Notes: a model not told the origin generated them from the sequence alone. DNA of 55,957 nt from Clostridia bacterium (GCA_017546245.1 JAFYXI010000048.1:1-55957), one strand, 5' to 3'; shown: positions 16,021 through 25,074, counted from the first letter of the stretch. Translations and numbers: made by a program.

Positions 16021-19000
16021 TTATTTTGCGAACGTTTCACAAAAACGCATAAAAATTGCCGCAACCTGAGCACGGGTTGCCGTAGCTTTCGGCGAAAGTG
16101 TACTTTCGTTTGTACCTTTTACAAGCTCGGTTTTACTTGCCCAGGAAAGTGCCTCAATTGCCCAATCGCTTACCTCATCTGCATCTGTAAAGCTTGTAAG
16201 GTCCGCCGCATTGCTTACATCATACCCCTGAATTTTTGCAAAACGATAGATAATAAGAGCCATTTGTTCACGTGTTATATCGCTATCAGGTGCAAATTCC
16301 GATTTGCTGATGCCGCTAATAATTCCGTTCGAAGCCGCCCATTTAACTGCATCAGAATACCACAGACCCTCGGGAACATCTGCAAAGCTATGAGTATTTT
16401 CGGCACTTTCAGAATTTGCCATTCTGCAAAGAACCGTAACAAGCATAGCTCTTGACATCTTGCTTTCAGGCTCAAAGCCGTTACCCGTACCGTGCATAAG
16501 ATCGTTTTCATACACATACTTTACAGCTTCATAATGCCAATCATCTTTTTCAACATCGGCAAATGTCGTTTCCGTAAAAGCAGGTTTTTTTACTGCTTCG
16601 GTGTCTTCCATTTTGGTTTCTTCCTCATTATTTATATCTTTTTTAGAAGACGTACCTTTTCCGCCAAAAGAGCTTGTTGTGCCGGGAATAGTTGTCCAGT
16701 CATCGGTGTAGAACCAAACAATTTTATCTCCGTTATAAATACCGCATTCGATCAGCCCTACTTTTGGCAGTTCACCGTTTACTTTATACATCCATCCGGA
16801 GTTTTTACCATTGGCAAACTCAGCCAGCATGCGTCCGTCTTTTGTCATAGATTCAACATAACCGTTTGCAGCACCCACCTGAGTAATGCCGCTGTTTTCA
16901 AGTGCTTTTATCAGAGCATGATATACTGTTGCACCTACTCCTGATACGGTAACAGGTTTGTTATTCAGCCAATAACCGGCATCGGACTTAATTGTTAAGG
17001 TAACGGTAATGCTGTTACCGCTTGGCACAGATGGAGCTGCGACCTCTCCTGCACCTGTAGCGCGCCCCAAAGACAGCGTGTTGCCGCTAAAGTCATAAAC
17101 ATTATATGCTGCACCGTTTTTGATTACCTGATATGCTGCAACAAGAGCAGGAAAGCCCTGCTGTGTGGCATAAGCATTTACTTCGGCATCACCTGCATTA
17201 AGCGCAAATCCGCTATTGTTTTCCAACGCACAATCTAAAAGACGATCCACAATACTGTTGCCATTCTTAATGAAACGTATATCTGTATCCGGGTTAATTC
17301 CTATTGCACACAATCCCATAATAACACAGGCAGCATTGTTGGCATTCTCACCCCATGTGCCGTCAAAACCACCGTTATCCAACTGAACCTCACTCAGATA
17401 AAGAACAGCCTTATCAACAGCGGTCTTAACAGCAGCATTTTCATTATAGTAAGCAGACAACGACAGAATCGCCATACCCGTTGCATCTGCCTCCGCTGCT
17501 TCAGATGATGTCCAGCCTCCATTTCCAAGTTGAGTATCCAAAAGTGCAGCAACTAAATCTGCTTCATGTGTTCCGATATTGTAATCACCTTGCTGATAGG
17601 CAAGAAGTGTGTAAGCAGCAGTCCAGATTGCATTCGAGTGCGAAATACTGTTTAGCTTCGCAACCGCATCTATAGCTGTGTTACTGTTGACGGGATAAAG
17701 CTCTTTGGGATTTATCCCTATACTTTGCATATCTAAAATCGCCTTTGAATAAGAGGTTTCACTCGCATTTTCAGCAGAAATATTACTGAGCGAGGTATTA
17801 ATCATATTCTGTTTTGCCGTATCCGTAAGTTTAACACCCAAAGGACGCGCTTTTTCATAGGCTGCCATAGCCATAAAAGACTCCCAGTTGCTTGTGGAAA
17901 TTGTTTGCGCCGCAATGCCGTCCAGTAAAGCTTCTAAAGATTCGGCGGCATTTGCGTTGCGAGAACCCCGAACCATAATTTTAATTGTTTTCTTGACACT
18001 ATCTACACTTGCAATAGGTGTCTTTAAAGAAATTTCTGCATCAAGGCTAACTTCTGTATTATGCATAGGTGCAGTAATTTTGCCGTTGCCATTACTGAAT
18101 GTTATAATTCCGCTTGGCGTAATTGTCCATGTAATTTGATAAGGATAAGAAGCAGAATTGTATGTACTGAAGGTAACCTTCTCTCCTTCAAGCCTGGCAT
18201 TTTGTCTTAGATTAAGATTTGAAGCAACAGCATCAGCATCAGTATTTTTATTTTTTATTTCATCAAATGTCAAAGCTTCCGCTATTTTTTGCAGCTTGTT
18301 TCGTTCTGCTTCCAGCTCAGATTCTGTCCATGCCAAGACGACAGCATCAAAACTCTTTGATATAATCGTTTCGCCCTTGGCAATCGTCAGCGTTATTGTT
18401 CCTGATATATTTTCTCCTGTAACAGAACGTATCACCGTTGACTTGTCATATCCCTTATCAGGAATCGTAATTGGCAGATTTGTACTCCATTGGGTAGTAT
18501 AGCCCTCATAGGACGGAAAATACAGATTGTCCTTAATGTTTGACAAATCTGCAACTGCACCATTTTTGTCTGTAATTTTAATATCGGATACGGCATTGTC
18601 TAAAACAGCCTGCATTTCTTCATGAGTTACGGCAGGGACTACTACATTAAAGGTAATTTGACGGGTTGCTTCTTCCGGCATAGGACCTGCGCCGCACATA
18701 ACACAGATTGTTTTATAAACAAACGTTGCTGTCAGAGTAACTGTCGCATCCGATTCTCCTACATTCGGACGGTTAATCTTAACCTCATACTTACCGCCCG
18801 TGGGATGAGACGAAGAACTGCTGGGATTTCCGGTAACTTTAATTATATTTTCGTTGTCAGAAGTCCAGATGATATACAGTCCGGAGGTTTTACCGCCGGG
18901 CAGCAAAAGAGAGGTCTTTACTTCGTTTAAGGAAGCATTGCCGTTAAGCACTTTCGGATCGTTCATATATCCTGTCATAGCTGCTTTCATAGCATCTATC

Positions 19001-20295
19001 GCTTCTGCTTTTGTCTGTACATGCTTTGGAATTACGACACTAACATCTACCCTTTCTGTTCGTTCCTTAAAAGTTAATGTTAAAGGTAAATTAATTTCTT
19101 TCGCCTCGTCTTTAGGGTAAGTGATAGTACCGTCGGCTGCAACAATGTCTGTAGCAATAAAATTTTCGGCAAATGCCACAACAATATTGTCATCATTGAT
19201 CCTTTCACAAGCCAGCGTCAGTATATTGGTATCATCCGGCGCAGAGTCATATTTAAAGCCATCGCTTGTGGCATTAGTATATTCTACAGGCTTAAGAGCT
19301 TCTGTCTCTATGACTGCTTTTGCAGTACTCAAGCGCCCAAGAATTTTAATTATAAACGTTTCAGTATCCCATACATCATTACACCTGATTACAGCCGTCA
19401 GAGTGACTGCTGTATCCTCATCGGGCATAGTCACTACACCGGCATCTGTATCTACACATGCACTATCCGAAGTCCATTCAATTTCAGTTTTTCCGCTCTT
19501 GCCGATTTTGGGCAAATTGATACTTTGTCCGTTAGTATATGTGACATTCAACGCTTTTTTGTCTTCTGCCACATACTCTGTATCTGTTTTGCCTTCTTCT
19601 GTTACAGTAACAATACAAACAGGAGGCACAATACAGGAATCAGCAGACTTAGCAGAAACTATATATGTACCGCCCTTTTCAAATGATAAAGAAGCCTTTC
19701 CCTCGGCATCGGTTATAATTTCTGAAATTTCTGTGCCATTTACGGTAATCACCGCACCGGAAAAAGGCGAATTTCCTGAATAGCCCGCCTGCGTAAGAGA
19801 CAAATTCAAAGTTTCTCCACACGTAACCGAAGCAGCAGTCTTATCAAAAAATGTGTAAGCATCAGACCAGCTTACAACATCCTGATAAAACCAGAAAACA
19901 AGATGCGCTCCATTTTCAACGCTGTCTGTCAGACCCATTGCATAACAGTTGTTATTATAGTAACCGACAGCGGCACAATTAACTCCCCAAAATTTTGTAA
20001 CGGCGGTGTACCCATCCATCTTGGTTGTTTCATACCCATTTGTGCCGTCTTTGTAATAGTTTTCGTGCAGAGCGGCAAATGCATCGTCAATCGTCGGAGT
20101 CTGACTATTTACTATAACCGGCATGTGCGCCATTGTCTTGTTATTTTTTCCGCTTGTAAATTCGCCGTTTCGCACCACACTTACATAAACCGTGCTGTCT
20201 TCTGCTGCCATAACCCCTATGGGTAAAATCGACATAAGCATTGTGCATATTAATAAAACAGCTGCAAAACCTTTAAATCTTTTTTTCAAATTCAA
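16021..20295 (-). CDS. Giant intrinsic-factor-like surface protein: DUF4430 - Ig-like repeats - alpha/alpha barrel - DUF4430 - three SLH
   Basis: The 1424-aa protein has a signal peptide (residues 1-31), an N-terminal DUF4430-like domain (about 34-155, VENGAHLVFWFYQD), four or five bacterial Ig-like 'atrophied' domains (about 195-780, recurring ...ITWTSDSxxV... pattern), an alpha/alpha toroid (about 790-1080, DTQLGNGGW and EVQLDNGGFDG repeats), a second DUF4430 (about 1090-1202, NSGWMYKVNGELPKVG and YNGDKIVWFYTDDW), then three SLH repeats (about 1240-1420). The barrel-then-beta order is that of animal transcobalamin and intrinsic factor. The start is TTG at 20295 with AAAGGA upstream. It is the first gene after the cobalamin riboswitch and is probably anchored to the cell-wall polymer. 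Confidence 0.83.
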   Translation of the reverse strand: MNLKKRFKGFAAVLLICTMLMSILPIGVMAAEDSTVYVSVVRNGEFTSGKNNKTMAHMPVIVNSQTPTIDDAFAALHENYYKDGTNGYETTKMDGYTAVTKFWGVNCAAVGYYNNNCYAMGLTDSVENGAHLVFWFYQDVVSWSDAYTFFDKTAASVTCGETLNLSLTQAGYSGNSPFSGAVITVNGTEISEIITDAEGKASLSFEKGGTYIVSAKSADSCIVPPVCIVTVTEEGKTDTEYVAEDKKALNVTYTNGQSINLPKIGKSGKTEIEWTSDSACVDTDAGVVTMPDEDTAVTLTAVIRCNDVWDTETFIIKILGRLSTAKAVIETEALKPVEYTNATSDGFKYDSAPDDTNILTLACERINDDNIVVAFAENFIATDIVAADGTITYPKDEAKEINLPLTLTFKERTERVDVSVVIPKHVQTKAEAIDAMKAAMTGYMNDPKVLNGNASLNEVKTSLLLPGGKTSGLYIIWTSDNENIIKVTGNPSSSSSHPTGGKYEVKINRPNVGESDATVTLTATFVYKTICVMCGAGPMPEEATRQITFNVVVPAVTHEEMQAVLDNAVSDIKITDKNGAVADLSNIKDNLYFPSYEGYTTQWSTNLPITIPDKGYDKSTVIRSVTGENISGTITLTIAKGETIISKSFDAVVLAWTESELEAERNKLQKIAEALTFDEIKNKNTDADAVASNLNLRQNARLEGEKVTFSTYNSASYPYQITWTITPSGIITFSNGNGKITAPMHNTEVSLDAEISLKTPIASVDSVKKTIKIMVRGSRNANAAESLEALLDGIAAQTISTSNWESFMAMAAYEKARPLGVKLTDTAKQNMINTSLSNISAENASETSYSKAILDMQSIGINPKELYPVNSNTAIDAVAKLNSISHSNAIWTAAYTLLAYQQGDYNIGTHEADLVAALLDTQLGNGGWTSSEAAEADATGMAILSLSAYYNENAAVKTAVDKAVLYLSEVQLDNGGFDGTWGENANNAACVIMGLCAIGINPDTDIRFIKNGNSIVDRLLDCALENNSGFALNAGDAEVNAYATQQGFPALVAAYQVIKNGAAYNVYDFSGNTLSLGRATGAGEVAAPSVPSGNSITVTLTIKSDAGYWLNNKPVTVSGVGATVYHALIKALENSGITQVGAANGYVESMTKDGRMLAEFANGKNSGWMYKVNGELPKVGLIECGIYNGDKIVWFYTDDWTTIPGTTSSFGGKGTSSKKDINNEEETKMEDTEAVKKPAFTETTFADVEKDDWHYEAVKYVYENDLMHGTGNGFEPESKMSRAMLVTVLCRMANSESAENTHSFADVPEGLWYSDAVKWAASNGIISGISKSEFAPDSDITREQMALIIYRFAKIQGYDVSNAADLTSFTDADEVSDWAIEALSWASKTELVKGTNESTLSPKATATRAQVAAIFMRFCETFAK

Positions 20296-20369
20296 TTTAA
20301 TTCATTCCTTTCATCTAAAAACTCAATTTCATACAAGTTGTTATTATTGTCTTTTTCACCTCCGGTTTT

Positions 20370-20460
20370 CTTACCGCAGACAATAAAAAACTGCGGCAAT
20401 TTTTCTTTCAAAAAATTACCACAGCTGAGTTTTTCTGTGATTAATCACAATTCAGTTAAA
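20370..20460 (-). promoter_or_regulatory. Probable expression platform of the cobalamin riboswitch
   Basis: Between the aptamer and the first gene several hairpins can form on the minus strand. CACAG...CTGTG is followed by GTAATTTTTT (weak terminator-like), AATTTTTT pairs with its complement, and CCGCAG/CTGCGG (20374-20379 with 20391-20396) makes a third. Which pairing is ligand-dependent cannot be settled by eye. Confidence 0.45.
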
Positions 20461-20504
20461 GCGCAACTGAAAATATCACCTCTATGCAAATGAGCACTTA
20501 CGAG

Positions 20505-20725
20505 ATAACATCAAAGCAGGTCTTGTGACTCGCACCATATAGACTTAAAAGTCCGCATTTTTATATCCTGCCTTCTCAGTTTCCCAATGACTATCTTTCG
20601 ATAACGGATACAAAAACTTCGATGCACACACCGACAGTTTAACCGCAGGGGATTCTCACCCCATTCCCTTTCCACCGATTATGCCTGACAGATATAGCCT
20701 TTGCGACATAACCGACACTCTGTGT
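20505..20725 (-). ncRNA. Cobalamin riboswitch aptamer
   Basis: Read on the minus strand, the 632-nt leader contains the conserved landmarks in order. GGGAATGGGGTGAGAATCCCC leads into CGGTTAAACTGT (20670-20630 region), then ATTGGGAAACTGAGAAGGC, and finally the B12 box GAGTCACAAGACCTGC at 20516-20531. These are the signature segments of AdoCbl-type aptamers. Its only downstream genes are the DUF4430/barrel/SLH proteins and the ECF components, so expression should rise when corrinoid is scarce. Segment order and spacing make this secure; exact P1 ends are approximate. Confidence 0.92.
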
Positions 20726-20832
20726 GAATGTATTAAATTAAGAATATCATATTCTTTGCACTTTCGAATTGCTATGTCTATTTAAAAAGTTTGCATAGAT
20801 TAACATTTTGCAAAGTAATGATATTTTTATTG

Positions 20833-20861
20833 ATTTTATCACATATCCGATAAAAATTCAA
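20833..20861 (-). promoter_or_regulatory. Promoter of the riboswitch-controlled B12 locus
   Basis: On the minus strand TTGAAT (20861-20856), 17-nt spacer with TGTG before the -10, TAAAAT (20838-20833). Transcription would start near 20826 and cover the whole aptamer. A 15-nt palindrome AGAATATCATATTCT lies at 20741-20755 between promoter and aptamer. Confidence 0.75.
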
Positions 20862-20927
20862 TGCTCAAAACAAACATTTTTAAGATAAGCAGCAGGCAAA
20901 TTTGTTGGCAGCATTACCATTTTATCA

Positions 20928-21920
20928 TTAACGTCTGTCGTAAACATTAAACCTGTTCCCAATACGCGAATATATTATACGATAAGGATTTGTTGTCGGA
21001 AAATTTACATCTGATTGATCTATATATATTTCATTTCCTATCTGAAAGTCATCCTCTGAATTCATGTATTCCAAATAGTGTGGATTTATTCTGTAATATA
21101 ACATTTCATTATTTTCAAAATAATAATATCCTATCAAACGATGCGGATAAATTGCATATTTAAGCATAAACTCATGATGTATATCAGGATACCAGGGCAA
21201 TCCTAAGCTTTTAAACGTATTTATTAAGTATTCTGTACGTTCATAGGTATAGTGTTCTTCATAGTTATTTACCCATGTATCAAAAATTACAAACCTTTTA
21301 TTTTTTCCTGCTCTTCTTTTTGAATACGGAATATGCCCCATACCAAAAAAATATGCTGTTTCATAGCGTTTTTCCCCTGATGTAGTCGATACCCAAGGAG
21401 ATATATTTTTAAAATCTGCTGCACCGGCAGTATGTAAAAACGTACACAGCCAATCTTTAATTAATAAAAGCATAGAAACAGAATTGCTGTTGTTATCAAT
21501 AATATCATAAATTTTTTCTATCAAATCGTCAGCTGTGTTTATGCGTTCACGATGGCTATAAAAACCTTTATTGTAGCGATATTTGATATCATCTTTAAAA
21601 ATTCTCACAATCCTTTTCATTTGTGAAACATCAGCAGCTCCAGGTTCTAAAAAATCACGGAATTCAGATTGTTGATGAAATGCATGCTGCCCTTTGAAGC
21701 CCCAATTAAAAATTATATTATCATCCGCTATAATTTCATTTAGAATTCCTATACGCCCTTCTCCTCTTGCAAGGCGAATTATATTCGGATTACGTTCAGC
21801 AGTTAACAGTTTATTTTTTAACATTGTTAATTCATCAGCATCTAATGTTCGCTCGCCTGCTTTAGCAATTTCTATCCCTTGAATCATACGCTCCGGTTCA
21901 AAATTTAAAAACATATTCAT
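20928..21920 (-). CDS. Unrecognised 330-aa cytoplasmic protein, divergent from dGTPase gene
   Basis: I do not recognise this protein with confidence. It begins MNMFLNFEPERMIQGIEIAK, lacks a signal peptide and membrane segments, and is basic and aromatic-rich. The segments FNWGFKGQHAFHQQSEFR and ISPWVSTTSGEKRYETAYFF faintly recall the FRG-domain/ADP-ribosyltransferase fold (WxFRGQ and STS-type strands), but this is weak. The C-terminal half is rich in Tyr/His (YPHRLIGYYYFENNE). A start 11 codons upstream is possible; AGGGAG before the ATG at 21920 favours the shorter form. It is transcribed divergently from a broken dGTPase gene, which may hint at a defence-type pair. Confidence 0.6.
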   Translation of the reverse strand: MNMFLNFEPERMIQGIEIAKAGERTLDADELTMLKNKLLTAERNPNIIRLARGEGRIGILNEIIADDNIIFNWGFKGQHAFHQQSEFRDFLEPGAADVSQMKRIVRIFKDDIKYRYNKGFYSHRERINTADDLIEKIYDIIDNNSNSVSMLLLIKDWLCTFLHTAGAADFKNISPWVSTTSGEKRYETAYFFGMGHIPYSKRRAGKNKRFVIFDTWVNNYEEHYTYERTEYLINTFKSLGLPWYPDIHHEFMLKYAIYPHRLIGYYYFENNEMLYYRINPHYLEYMNSEDDFQIGNEIYIDQSDVNFPTTNPYRIIYSRIGNRFNVYDRR

Positions 21921-21991
21921 ACGTTTTCTCCCTATAACAACTCTTGTATTCACATGACTATCGCGATTAATACTGTCAGTTTACTAATTTA

Positions 21992-22021
21992 ATTATACTA
22001 CAAAAGTCCATAAAAAAACAA
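21992..22021 (-). promoter_or_regulatory. Promoter of the 330-aa unknown gene
   Basis: A perfect TATAAT (21997-21992 on the minus strand) with a weak -35 (TTGTTT, 18-nt spacing) lies about 70 nt before the gene. Confidence 0.5.
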
Positions 22022-22043
22022 TATTAAATTTTATTGACGAATA

Positions 22044-22072
22044 TTGTCATTTGCTCACATCTGTGCTAATAT
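22044..22072 (+). promoter_or_regulatory. Promoter of the dGTPase gene
   Basis: TTGTCA (22044-22049), 17 nt with TGTGC before the -10, TAATAT (22067-22072). AGGAGG and ATG (22106) follow at proper distance. This shows that the real start lies at 22106, not in the longer open frame beginning at 22044. Confidence 0.65.
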
Positions 22073-22105
22073 ATATACACCAATATATTATCAGGAGGGA
22101 TTTAA

Positions 22106-23557
22106 ATGGATTGGAAAAAGCTTATGTCCATACAAACTCAGGTTGTACGCTAAAAAAGAACCTGATTGTTGGAAAAAATATCCTACAAGCGATTTTGAAA
22201 AGGACTATAAAGCAATTATTTCAAGTGCCGCATTCAGACGACTTCAGGATAAAACGCAGGTTTTTCCTTTAGATCAAAGTGATTTTGTACGTACAAGACT
22301 CACTCATTCGCTTGAAGTATCTACAATCGCCAAGCAATTAGGCGTAATGGTTACCAACAGCAAATATGCAAACGATGATTTAAATCAAGATTTAAAAAAT
22401 CCTGAATATCAACAATTAATTCCTTCTGTACTTTCTTGCGCAGGTCTTTTACACGATTTAGGAAATCCGCCTTTCGGGCATTTTGGCGAGGTTGTTATAG
22501 GCGACTGGTTTAAAAAAGAGCTTTTAAAAGATTCATTTTGCTACAAAGGTAAGCCTATACATTCTGTGTTATCACAGCAAATGCAAAATGACCTTTGTAA
22601 TTTTGAAGGTAATGCACAGGCTCTTCGTATTTTATCAAAGGCTCAGAACAATCCTGATGGATATGATTCAAATTTGACCTTTGCCACCTTAGCTACACTT
22701 ATTAAATACCCTACTAATTCATTACAGGCAGATTCGAAAAATCCCGATACCCGAATACATAAAATCGGTTATTTCTTATCCGAAACAGATATGTACAACA
22801 AAATAAGAGAAGCAACGGGACTTGACTCTGTTTCTAATATTCACGCACGCCATCCGCTGACCTACTTAATGGAAGCGGCTGACGATATTGCTTATTCTAC
22901 ATCTGACTTAGAAGATGCCTTAAAAAAAGGAATGTTTTCAATTGATAGCTTTATAAAATTTGTCGAAGACGAACTAAAAAAATTACCCGATAACAGAGAA
23001 AAAGATAAAAGTGTCGAACTGTTTAATGAATTAAATGTTAAGCTTAATGATAAAAACCGTTCAACTGAAAATGATTTAGTTGCTTTTCAAAAATGGACAG
23101 TATACGTAAAGGGCTGGCTTACATTTGTTGTAGCTTACAGTTTTTCTAAAAACTATAAGCGCATAATATCCGGCGAATACAAAGATGATTTATTCAAAGC
23201 CGGCTATCACAAATATTCAATAAAAATATTAAAAGATGCAATGAAAAAATTTGTATTCAACGCCCCATCTATACTTAAATTAGAGCTTTCGGCAAATAAA
23301 ATAATCTCTGCTTTAATGGATGATTTTATATATGCTGTTATACACATGGACGAAAAAGACGACTTTAAGCCATTAAAACCGATAAGAAAATTATTAATAT
23401 AATTTCTGAAAACTATAAAATAGATTACGAACATGCAAAAACAGATAACGAAGAATATAATTTATATTTGCGTTTTCTTATGGTAACCGACTATATAAGC
23501 GGCATGACAGATTCATTTGCAAAAAATCTTTATAAAGAGTTAAACGGAATAAACTGA
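22106..23557 (+). pseudogene. Deoxyguanosine triphosphate triphosphohydrolase (dGTPase), frameshifted
   Basis: HD-domain dGTPase by its motifs FRRLQDKTQVFPL, RTRLTHSLEVSTIAKQLG and LLHDLGNPPFGHFGE; it would hydrolyse dGTP to deoxyguanosine and triphosphate. The frame is broken. The ATG with a strong AGGAGG opens MDWKKLMSIQ in frame 2; SGCTLKK continues in frame 1; KKEPDCWKKYPTSDF to 23380 is frame 0; and the normal C-terminus (DKKIINIISENY...LVTDY-type YISGMTDSFAKNLYKELNGIN) is frame 2 again, ending at TGA 23555-23557. Adding one A at each of three A-runs (about 22134-22136, 22152-22157, 23375-23378) restores one continuous reading frame. Either real decay or homopolymer sequencing error. The first shift is the least certain. 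Confidence 0.8.
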
Positions 23558-23632
23558 TTTTTATATAGTTAAAATTAACCACCTAAAACGAAGCGAACCC
23601 CATTTAGTTCACAAAAAATAAAAAGATACGAC

Positions 23633-23670
23633 AAAGAACAGGAGGAGGAAATACCCTTTTCCTGTTCTTT
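23633..23670. terminator. Terminator hairpin after the dGTPase gene
   Basis: AAAGAACAGG (23633-23642) pairs with CCTGTTCTTT (23661-23670) around an 18-nt purine-rich loop. It lies between convergent genes and may serve both. The rest of 23558-23770 shows no gene. Confidence 0.55.
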
Positions 23671-23770
23671 AATCGAGTAGTATTACACCAACGTTTTTAA
23701 AACAAAGTATGTATTTCTGCAACCATTAAGAATAAATATAATTATTTGATTTTTTCTTTTCCGATTAAAT

Positions 23771-24082
23771 TCAATCTAAATGAAATACCTTTACAAGATC
23801 AACGCTTACAGGACTATTGTCCGGATTGGTTTCCATAATATCTGCCATGTAATCCCACCATTTGCGACAAACCTCGGTATCTGCACTTTCAGACCATTTC
23901 TCTTCGCTTTCGATTTCGATATATCCAAAAAGAGTAAGTGTTTCTTTATCAAGAAAAATAGTATAATTCTTGCCGCCGTATTCATGAATCATATCTTTCA
24001 TTTCTTCCCACAACGCATTGTGTCGCTTTTCATACTCTTCTTCCATACCTTTATAAAGTTTCATTTTAAATCCTTTTATCAC
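23771..24082 (-). CDS. rhaM: L-rhamnose mutarotase
   Basis: The 103-aa product matches the RhaM family: an N-terminal MIKGFKMKLYKGMEEEY strand, then the conserved EKRHNALWEEM with the catalytic-type His, and the terminal WWDYMADIMETNPDNSP and VFHL. It interconverts alpha and beta anomers of L-rhamnose or a related deoxysugar in the cytoplasm. The start is GTG at 24082 with GGGGG 8 nt upstream. This start keeps the first beta strand that all family members have; an ATG six codons later would remove it. Last gene of the glycan locus, 42 nt after the PIG-L gene. Confidence 0.9.
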   Translation of the reverse strand: MIKGFKMKLYKGMEEEYEKRHNALWEEMKDMIHEYGGKNYTIFLDKETLTLFGYIEIESEEKWSESADTEVCRKWWDYMADIMETNPDNSPVSVDLVKVFHLD

Positions 24083-24124
24083 CGATTATTCCCCCAATAT
24101 CATTATAAAGATCTTACTGATTCT

Positions 24125-25003
24125 TTAAAACGGAAACAATATTTTACTGTTTTTTTCCGTTAAGTTTTTCCCGTATTCTGATACTTGAAATGCCTCTGCG
24201 AACAATGTTCCTTTTGCTTTTTCCCCATATCTTTCAATTATTTTTTGGCGATATTTTACAGCAGGTGTTGCTTCTCGGTATTCACTATTATTACTGGGTT
24301 TAAAAATATCTAAATCTTTTTCAGATAACAATGTACCATCTTTTGGAACAGTTGGCTGTCTAAGCCATTTTTTACGTTCGCCTTCATCTTTTGGCACCAT
24401 ATTTAATACACCGTTTGTATACGGCAACCATTCATATACCTGCGAAGTATTACAATGAATCATTTCATACTTTGTATCAATTACATCGTCAATAGGAATA
24501 ACAATATCCGGCTCAAAATACGGATTTTTAAATTTATCATAAAAATACATAATTACCGGCGTTTCTTTTAACGGCTGTATATCAGGACAAAAATTAGGAA
24601 CTATTAAAAGATAAGACGCATCCTGCACCAACAAAGCAACATTTCTGTGATCTGCATGATAATCATTATTTCGGTGTGTAAAAATAATGTCCGGCTGATA
24701 CTCGCGTATATAGCGCACCATCCTTTTGCGGTTTTCTATATCTGCCACAACCTCACAATCCGGTATATCCCAAATGTCATATTCTATACCACTTATCGCT
24801 GCAACTGCATCTGCTTCTTTACGGCGTCTGATACGTATTTCTTCGGGTGACATAATATGATGTCCGCCACTACCGTCACACACTGATAAAAAACGTACCG
24901 AATGTCCTTGTTGTATATATTTTAGCGCTATTCCGCCACAGCGAAAATCATTATCGTCAGGATGAGCTCCAATCATCAAAATTTTCAACTTTTTATTCAC
25001 CAT
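24125..25003 (-). CDS. PIG-L family (LmbE-like) deacetylase
   Basis: The 292-aa protein has the zinc-site motif GAHPDDNDF (His14, Asp16/17) and the later histidine in HADHRNV, as in GlcNAc-PI de-N-acetylase, BshB and MshB. Such enzymes remove N-acetyl groups from amino sugars or their conjugates. There is no signal peptide, so it is cytoplasmic. ATG at 25003 (GGAG five nt upstream) was preferred over a GTG at 25009. It lies downstream of a terminator after the amidohydrolase and pairs with rhaM. A role on an imported N-acetylated sugar is inference. Confidence 0.85.
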   Translation of the reverse strand: MVNKKLKILMIGAHPDDNDFRCGGIALKYIQQGHSVRFLSVCDGSGGHHIMSPEEIRIRRRKEADAVAAISGIEYDIWDIPDCEVVADIENRKRMVRYIREYQPDIIFTHRNNDYHADHRNVALLVQDASYLLIVPNFCPDIQPLKETPVIMYFYDKFKNPYFEPDIVIPIDDVIDTKYEMIHCNTSQVYEWLPYTNGVLNMVPKDEGERKKWLRQPTVPKDGTLLSEKDLDIFKPSNNSEYREATPAVKYRQKIIERYGEKAKGTLFAEAFQVSEYGKNLTEKNSKILFPF

Positions 25004-25037
25004 TACCACTCCATTTGCAAAATTGTAATTATAAAAA

Positions 25038-25064
25038 GTGCGAGCTACTTACGCAGCTCGCTAC
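25038..25064 (-). terminator. Terminator after the long glycan operon
   Basis: On the minus strand AGCGAGCT and AGCTCGC form a 7-bp stem with an 8-nt loop, followed by ACTTTTTATAATT. It lies 11 nt after the amidohydrolase stop codon and is the first convincing terminator after the importer promoter at 49976. Confidence 0.7.
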
Positions 25065-25074
25065 TAATAAAATT

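Noticed and set aside
14338-20295. Squalene cyclase or prenyltransferase enzymes
   Set aside because: Only the toroid repeats are shared; catalytic motifs are not seen, proteins are exported and SLH-anchored, and the locus is under a cobalamin riboswitch.
22044-22105. Upstream extension of the dGTPase open frame starting at 22044
   Set aside because: It overlaps the promoter (22044-22072) and ribosome site; the extension does not resemble dGTPase N-termini.
22106-23557. Programmed frameshifting in the dGTPase gene
   Set aside because: Three shifts would be needed and the first frame meets a stop after 15 codons; no slippery heptamer with stimulatory structure was seen.
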